Below are positions 63,526-64,000 of a DNA stretch of 64,000 bases, piece after piece. Made by a program: the position numbers and the translations under genes. How positions within the stretch are numbered: the stretch's first letter is position 1; every line of letters begins with the position of its first letter. Source of the stretch: an uncultured Odoribacter sp. (GTDB lineage Bacteria > Bacteroidota > Bacteroidia > Bacteroidales > Marinifilaceae); contig UQJP01000015.1 in assembly GCA_900541415.1 (NCBI GenBank), positions 40,445 to 104,444 on the forward strand, read 5' to 3'. The notes under the pieces were generated by a model. The model had not been told where the DNA came from, made no database searches, and saw only the letters and a list, made by a program, of their open reading frames with translations.

Positions 63526-64000
63526 ATGAAAAAAAGAAAAATGTTAGCCGTGTTGTTGCTCCTTATCATCGGGGCTTCAGCTTATGCTATCTACCGATTT
63601 AATTTTCGGAAGACAATTCCGGAAGGAGAACTGAATGTGCAGGTAAAAGCCATCTTAATCAACAACGGCTGCCTGGATTGCCATTCGCCTAATGCCCCTA
63701 TGCCTTTCTACGGCAATTTTCCGATTGCCCAAGGATTGGTAAAAGAGGATATGTATAAAGGCAACCGTTATATTAACCTTGAACAAGTGTGTGAGGCTCT
63801 GGAAAAGGGAACTCGGATTTCAGAAGTCGACCTGGCTAAAATCGAACAAAGCATGCTCAACGAATCCATGCCTGTTGTCAAATATACGATGATACATTGG
63901 GGAAATTCGTTCAATAGCCGCGAAAAAGAGGTATTGAAACGCTGGATTCAGGAAGTGAGAAGCCAGCATTACGCCACCGGACTGGCTGCCGAAGAATTTT
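63526..64000 (+). CDS. Haem-binding domain protein (C-terminus off window)
   Basis: 158 codons visible from ATG 63526. N-terminal membrane anchor M-K-K-R-K-M-L-A-V-L-L-L (about 1-22), then a haem-binding domain with C-L-D-C-H (CxxCH, about 51-55) and a downstream S-M-P-V-V-K-Y. In Bacteroidetes this Haem_bd-type domain is often fused to a di-haem cytochrome-c peroxidase, which is a likely continuation but not visible. It is exported, attached to the inner membrane and acts in periplasmic electron transfer or peroxide removal (inference). Confidence 0.8.
   Translation, partial: MKKRKMLAVLLLLIIGASAYAIYRFNFRKTIPEGELNVQVKAILINNGCLDCHSPNAPMPFYGNFPIAQGLVKEDMYKGNRYINLEQVCEALEKGTRISEVDLAKIEQSMLNESMPVVKYTMIHWGNSFNSREKEVLKRWIQEVRSQHYATGLAAEEF

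Noticed and set aside
63369..63602. Plus-strand 77-codon frame before the haem-binding gene
   Set aside because: It overlaps the signal-anchor of the haem-binding gene in another frame and has no recognisable features.

Overview
The window comes from a Bacteroidales chromosome; an Odoribacter/Butyricimonas-like gut genus is my guess, not proven. Evidence: G+C is moderate (low-to-mid 40s by eye); many genes are preceded by the Bacteroidetes -7 box TAnnTTTG; Shine-Dalgarno sequences are mostly absent; and several protein families are typical of the phylum (DUF2851, DUF4835, OstA-like, long NusB, DUF5106/TlpA thioredoxins, serine-type sulfatase, short PabB). I see no prophage, insertion sequence, CRISPR array, tRNA or rRNA. 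Nearly all of it is core chromosome.

Layout. 1-3.1 kb: a truncated serine-type sulfatase and RecQ, both on the minus strand. 3.3-8.1 kb: a plus-strand envelope-biogenesis cluster (SurA-like lipoprotein, SurA, MoxR ATPase, OstA/LptA-like protein). 8.5-12.1 kb: a carboxypeptidase-regulatory-domain protein, a coiled-coil lipoprotein overlapping a small Cys-rich membrane protein, and DUF2851. 12.3-18.1 kb: membrane coiled-coil protein, formate-THF ligase, membrane metallophosphoesterase and a SpoIIE-type phosphatase. 18.1-26.8 kb: a tight seven-gene minus-strand run (DUF4835, recN, fabI, exonuclease, dnaB, a protein often mislabelled asparagine synthetase B, LTA-synthase-like transferase). 27.1-36.3 kb: nusB on plus, then minus-strand LOG protein, gyrB, pyrophosphatase, bacterioferritin, META lipoprotein and rimO. 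36.4-42.1 kb: YgiQ, a TPR lipoprotein and two tandem thioredoxin paralogues. 42.6-52.1 kb: minus-strand TPR protein, the marR-pepD-fRMsr operon, GH20 hexosaminidase, DUF1904, NrnA, esterase and guaA. 52.4-64 kb: NSS transporter, uvrA, LolA-like protein, a large sensor kinase, TRIC channel, pabB-pabC and the start of a haem-binding protein.

How genes work together. The 3.3-8.1 kb cluster looks devoted to outer-membrane protein folding and LPS transport. RecQ, RecN, UvrA, GyrB, DnaB and the DnaQ-like exonuclease give the window a DNA-maintenance character. fhs, pabB and pabC all serve folate metabolism but are unlinked. marR, pepD and free-Met-sulfoxide reductase are probably one operon with an autoregulatory palindrome.

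I did not find a clear new multi-gene system. The best leads are the tandem thioredoxin pair, the marR palindrome, the overlapping coiled-coil lipoprotein/CCxxHxxC pair, the sensor kinase with a periplasmic-binding ectodomain and no regulator, and the alternating purine-pyrimidine tract at 57.7 kb. Start codons were moved downstream where a promoter box or signal peptide showed that a longer reading frame is too long (SurA, YgiQ, TPR lipoprotein, second thioredoxin, GuaA, TRIC).
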